A stretch of DNA of 8,559 nt, taken from the NCBI GenBank assembly GCA_003220855.1, contig QHTP01000243.1:1-8559 (forward strand), read 5' to 3'. Under the pieces are notes generated by a model. The model saw only the letters and a list, made by a program, of their open reading frames with translations, was not told the DNA's origin and did no database searches. This document shows positions 7,133 through 8,559 of the stretch, piece after piece. Every line of letters starts with the position of its first letter. Position 1 is the stretch's first letter. The position numbers were made by a program, and so were the translations under genes. The stretch comes from Gemmatimonadota bacterium (GTDB lineage Bacteria > Gemmatimonadota > Gemmatimonadetes > Gemmatimonadales > GWC2-71-9).

Positions 7133-7446
7133 TCGAGCGCAATCCTCTGTACGATGCGAACCGTCAGCAGGTACCACGCGACCGTCGCCACCGCACCCAC
7201 CGTGCGGGCCGTAGTTTGCCACGCCGGTGCCACGGACCGGAGGGTGAGCATGAGATACCCCGCAACGAGCAGGGTAGTCACGATCGCCATGAGACGCCCG
7301 ATCCGCGACGCCTTTCGCGTGACGTCTCGCGTGCACTTCGCGCACAGCTCCCCCAGCGCGATGCCGGCCGTGATTTCGCCACAGCGGGCACACGGATGGC
7401 TAGACGCGCCGGGCCACAGCCCGGGCGAAGTCGGTGGTCGAAGCAC
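7108..7446 (-). CDS. Small zinc-ribbon protein with two membrane helices
   Basis: The product has 112 residues and I do not recognise a named family. Two CxxC pairs (C19/C22 and C35/C38) form a probable four-cysteine zinc ribbon. A basic linker follows (about 40-52), then two hydrophobic segments: about 52-68 (MAIVTTLLVAGYLMLTL) and about 82-98 (TVGAVATVAWYLLTVRI). A basic tail ends LKSRRP. This suggests a membrane-anchored protein with a metal-binding N-terminal head. The only normal start in frame is GTG at 7446, inside the 3' end of the isocitrate dehydrogenase gene (47-nt overlap), preceded by a G-rich stretch. It also overlaps the DUF4139 gene start by 25 nt. Evidence that it is real includes the paired cysteines, clean helices and position in a tightly spaced array. 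The exact start is uncertain and the role unknown. Confidence 0.72.
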   Translation of the reverse strand: MLRPPTSPGLWPGASSHPCARCGEITAGIALGELCAKCTRDVTRKASRIGRLMAIVTTLLVAGYLMLTLRSVAPAWQTTARTVGAVATVAWYLLTVRIVQRIALEWLKSRRP

Positions 7447-8413
7447 TGCCCCCCAAGTCCTTGGTCCGGACGTTGTCCTTCACGATCACCGTTTCCAGCG
7501 CGCGGCGCAGCCGGCCCGCTTCCTGGAGTTGGCCGATGTGGTCCAGCATCATCGCGGCCGCGAGCATTTGCGCCGCGGGGTTCGCGATGCCCTGCCCCGC
7601 GATGTCCGGCGCCGAGCCATGGACCGCTTCGAAGATCGCCGCCTGCTCGCCGATGTTCGCGCCGGGCGCCAACCCCAACCCTCCCACCAATCCCGAGGCT
7701 TCGTCCGAGAGGATGTCGCCGAACAAGTTGGTGGTGACGATCACGTCGAACTGGGCCGGGTTGATCACGAGCTGCATGGCGGCGTTGTCGACGATCTTGT
7801 CGTCCGAAGCGATCTGCCCCTGATACTCGGCGGCGATCTGCTTCGCGGTCTCGAGGAACAACCCCGACGTCGCCTTGAGGATGTTGGCCTTGTGCACGAC
7901 CGTCACCTTCTTGCGCCCGTGCCGGCGCGCGTAGTCGAACGCGTAGCGCACGATACGCCGGCAGCCCTCGCGCGTCATGACCGAGGTCGCCTGGGCCAGC
8001 GCTTTGGGGTCGTTCCCGACCTTGAAAGTCCGGTCGAACCCCACGTACATCCCTTCCGTGTTCTCGCGCACGATGACCAAGTCTACGTCGACGTAGCGGC
8101 CGCCGGGCACGATCGACTTGACGGGGCGCACGTTGGCGTACAGCTCGAACTCCTGGCGCAGCGCCACGTTCACCGAGCGGTATCCCCCGCCCACCGGGGT
8201 GGTGAGCGGGCCCTTGAGCGCGAGGCCCGTGCGCCGGATCGAGTCGAGAGTGGCCTTGGGCAGCGGCGTGCCCGCCTTGTCTACGGCGCTCATCCCACCG
8301 TACTGCTCGTCCCAGTCGAACTCCACTCCCAGCGCATCGAGCACGGACAGCGTCGCCTCGGTGATCTCGGGCCCGATTCCATCGCCGGCGATGAGAGTTG
8401 CCTCACGCTTCAC
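7400..8413 (-). CDS. NAD-dependent isocitrate dehydrogenase (beta-decarboxylating family)
   Basis: This enzyme converts isocitrate to 2-oxoglutarate and CO2 in the TCA cycle. It has 337 residues, typical of the short NAD-type and isopropylmalate-dehydrogenase-like enzymes. Motifs include LIAGDGIGPEIT (7-18), LKGPLTTPVGGGYRSVNVAL (66-85; S80, N82 and R86 near the substrate), LYANVRP (91-97), RENTEGMY (116-123), HKANILK (174-180), and the metal-site segment NLFGDILSDEASGLVGG (229-245; D233, D237). HGSAPDIAGQGIANP (265-279) follows; its D270-I271 is the pair seen in NAD-using relatives, in contrast to Lys-Tyr in NADP enzymes such as E. coli Icd. The SVN-LR and LYANVRP pattern favours isocitrate dehydrogenase over isopropylmalate dehydrogenase; homoisocitrate dehydrogenase is the main alternative. 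The GTG start at 8413 overlaps the upstream gene's stop as GTGA. Confidence 0.88.
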   Translation of the reverse strand: MKREATLIAGDGIGPEITEATLSVLDALGVEFDWDEQYGGMSAVDKAGTPLPKATLDSIRRTGLALKGPLTTPVGGGYRSVNVALRQEFELYANVRPVKSIVPGGRYVDVDLVIVRENTEGMYVGFDRTFKVGNDPKALAQATSVMTREGCRRIVRYAFDYARRHGRKKVTVVHKANILKATSGLFLETAKQIAAEYQGQIASDDKIVDNAAMQLVINPAQFDVIVTTNLFGDILSDEASGLVGGLGLAPGANIGEQAAIFEAVHGSAPDIAGQGIANPAAQMLAAAMMLDHIGQLQEAGRLRRALETVIVKDNVRTKDLGGSASTTDFARAVARRV

Positions 8414-8559
8414 GGCAGCCCCGGCGTGAGGCTCTTGACGGCGCGCGTGAGCGCCGTCCAGGGATCGTCCCCCTCACCCCGCGCCACGGTCCGGAACCCG
8501 ACCCGGCCGGTGCGGACGTCCACCATCACGACCGTGAGCTCGGCAGTGCCCGACGGGCG
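8410..8559 (-). CDS. Unidentified protein, C-terminal 49 residues only
   Basis: An open frame enters at the right edge and ends with TGA at 8412-8410, overlapping the isocitrate dehydrogenase GTG start by 4 nt. The visible residues include ELTVVMVDVRTGRVGFRTVA (about 7-26), then DDPWTALTRAVKSLTPGLP. The pattern of a beta-strand with VDVRTG, a turn, and a final helix with DPW-AL resembles the end of envelope-stress or CsgG/DUF4136-like lipoproteins that describe an aggregated function. That is only a pattern impression and no function is assigned. Support for it being coding comes from the uninterrupted frame and the GTGA junction, which is also seen at two other junctions here. The rest of the gene lies outside the window. 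Confidence 0.6.
   Translation of the reverse strand, partial: RPSGTAELTVVMVDVRTGRVGFRTVARGEGDDPWTALTRAVKSLTPGLP

Noticed and set aside
7133..7393. N-terminal extension of the DUF4139 gene to a GTG at 7393.
   Set aside because: It would bury the signal peptide and lies within the zinc-ribbon gene in another frame, with no domain-like content.

Overview
This is a GC-rich window (roughly two thirds G+C by eye), densely packed and entirely minus-strand: every supported gene reads from right to left. The mix suggests an aerobic, Gram-negative-type bacterium with an outer membrane. The evidence is a TonB-dependent receptor with a C-terminal Phe, an ETF, a glutaryl-CoA dehydrogenase and an NAD-type isocitrate dehydrogenase. 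The GC-rich style, frequent GTG starts and low-complexity 7-8 bp intergenic repeats would fit a soil Gemmatimonadota-like genome, but this is an impression and not a demonstrated placement.

Layout in transcription order (right to left): the C-terminal end of an unidentified protein (8559-8410); an NAD-dependent isocitrate dehydrogenase (8413-7400); a small zinc-ribbon protein with two membrane helices (7446-7108); a secreted DUF4139-type protein (7132-5735); a calcineurin-like metallophosphoesterase (5738-4890); a glutaryl-CoA dehydrogenase (4846-3659); a TonB-dependent outer-membrane receptor (3672-1486); ETF beta (1356-604); and the first 202 residues of ETF alpha (607-1, cut by the window edge). 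Three junctions use a GTGA stop/start overlap and three others overlap by 14-47 nt or are separated by only 43 nt. Much of the window therefore looks like one or two operons.

Functionally, the clearest link is glutaryl-CoA dehydrogenase with ETF alpha/beta. The dehydrogenase (end of lysine/tryptophan degradation) passes electrons to ETF, and the two loci are separated only by the TonB receptor gene. Isocitrate dehydrogenase is a TCA enzyme. The zinc-ribbon, DUF4139 and phosphoesterase genes have no clear pathway link.

No new defence, mobile or biosynthetic system is visible. The structures most worth a second look are non-coding. One is a 31-bp inverted repeat built of a 7-bp unit that spans the gcdH stop codon and encodes the N-terminal segment of the TonB receptor. 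The other is a long imperfect inverted repeat of an 8-bp-like unit in the spacer in front of etfB; a related 12-mer also lies upstream of gcdH.
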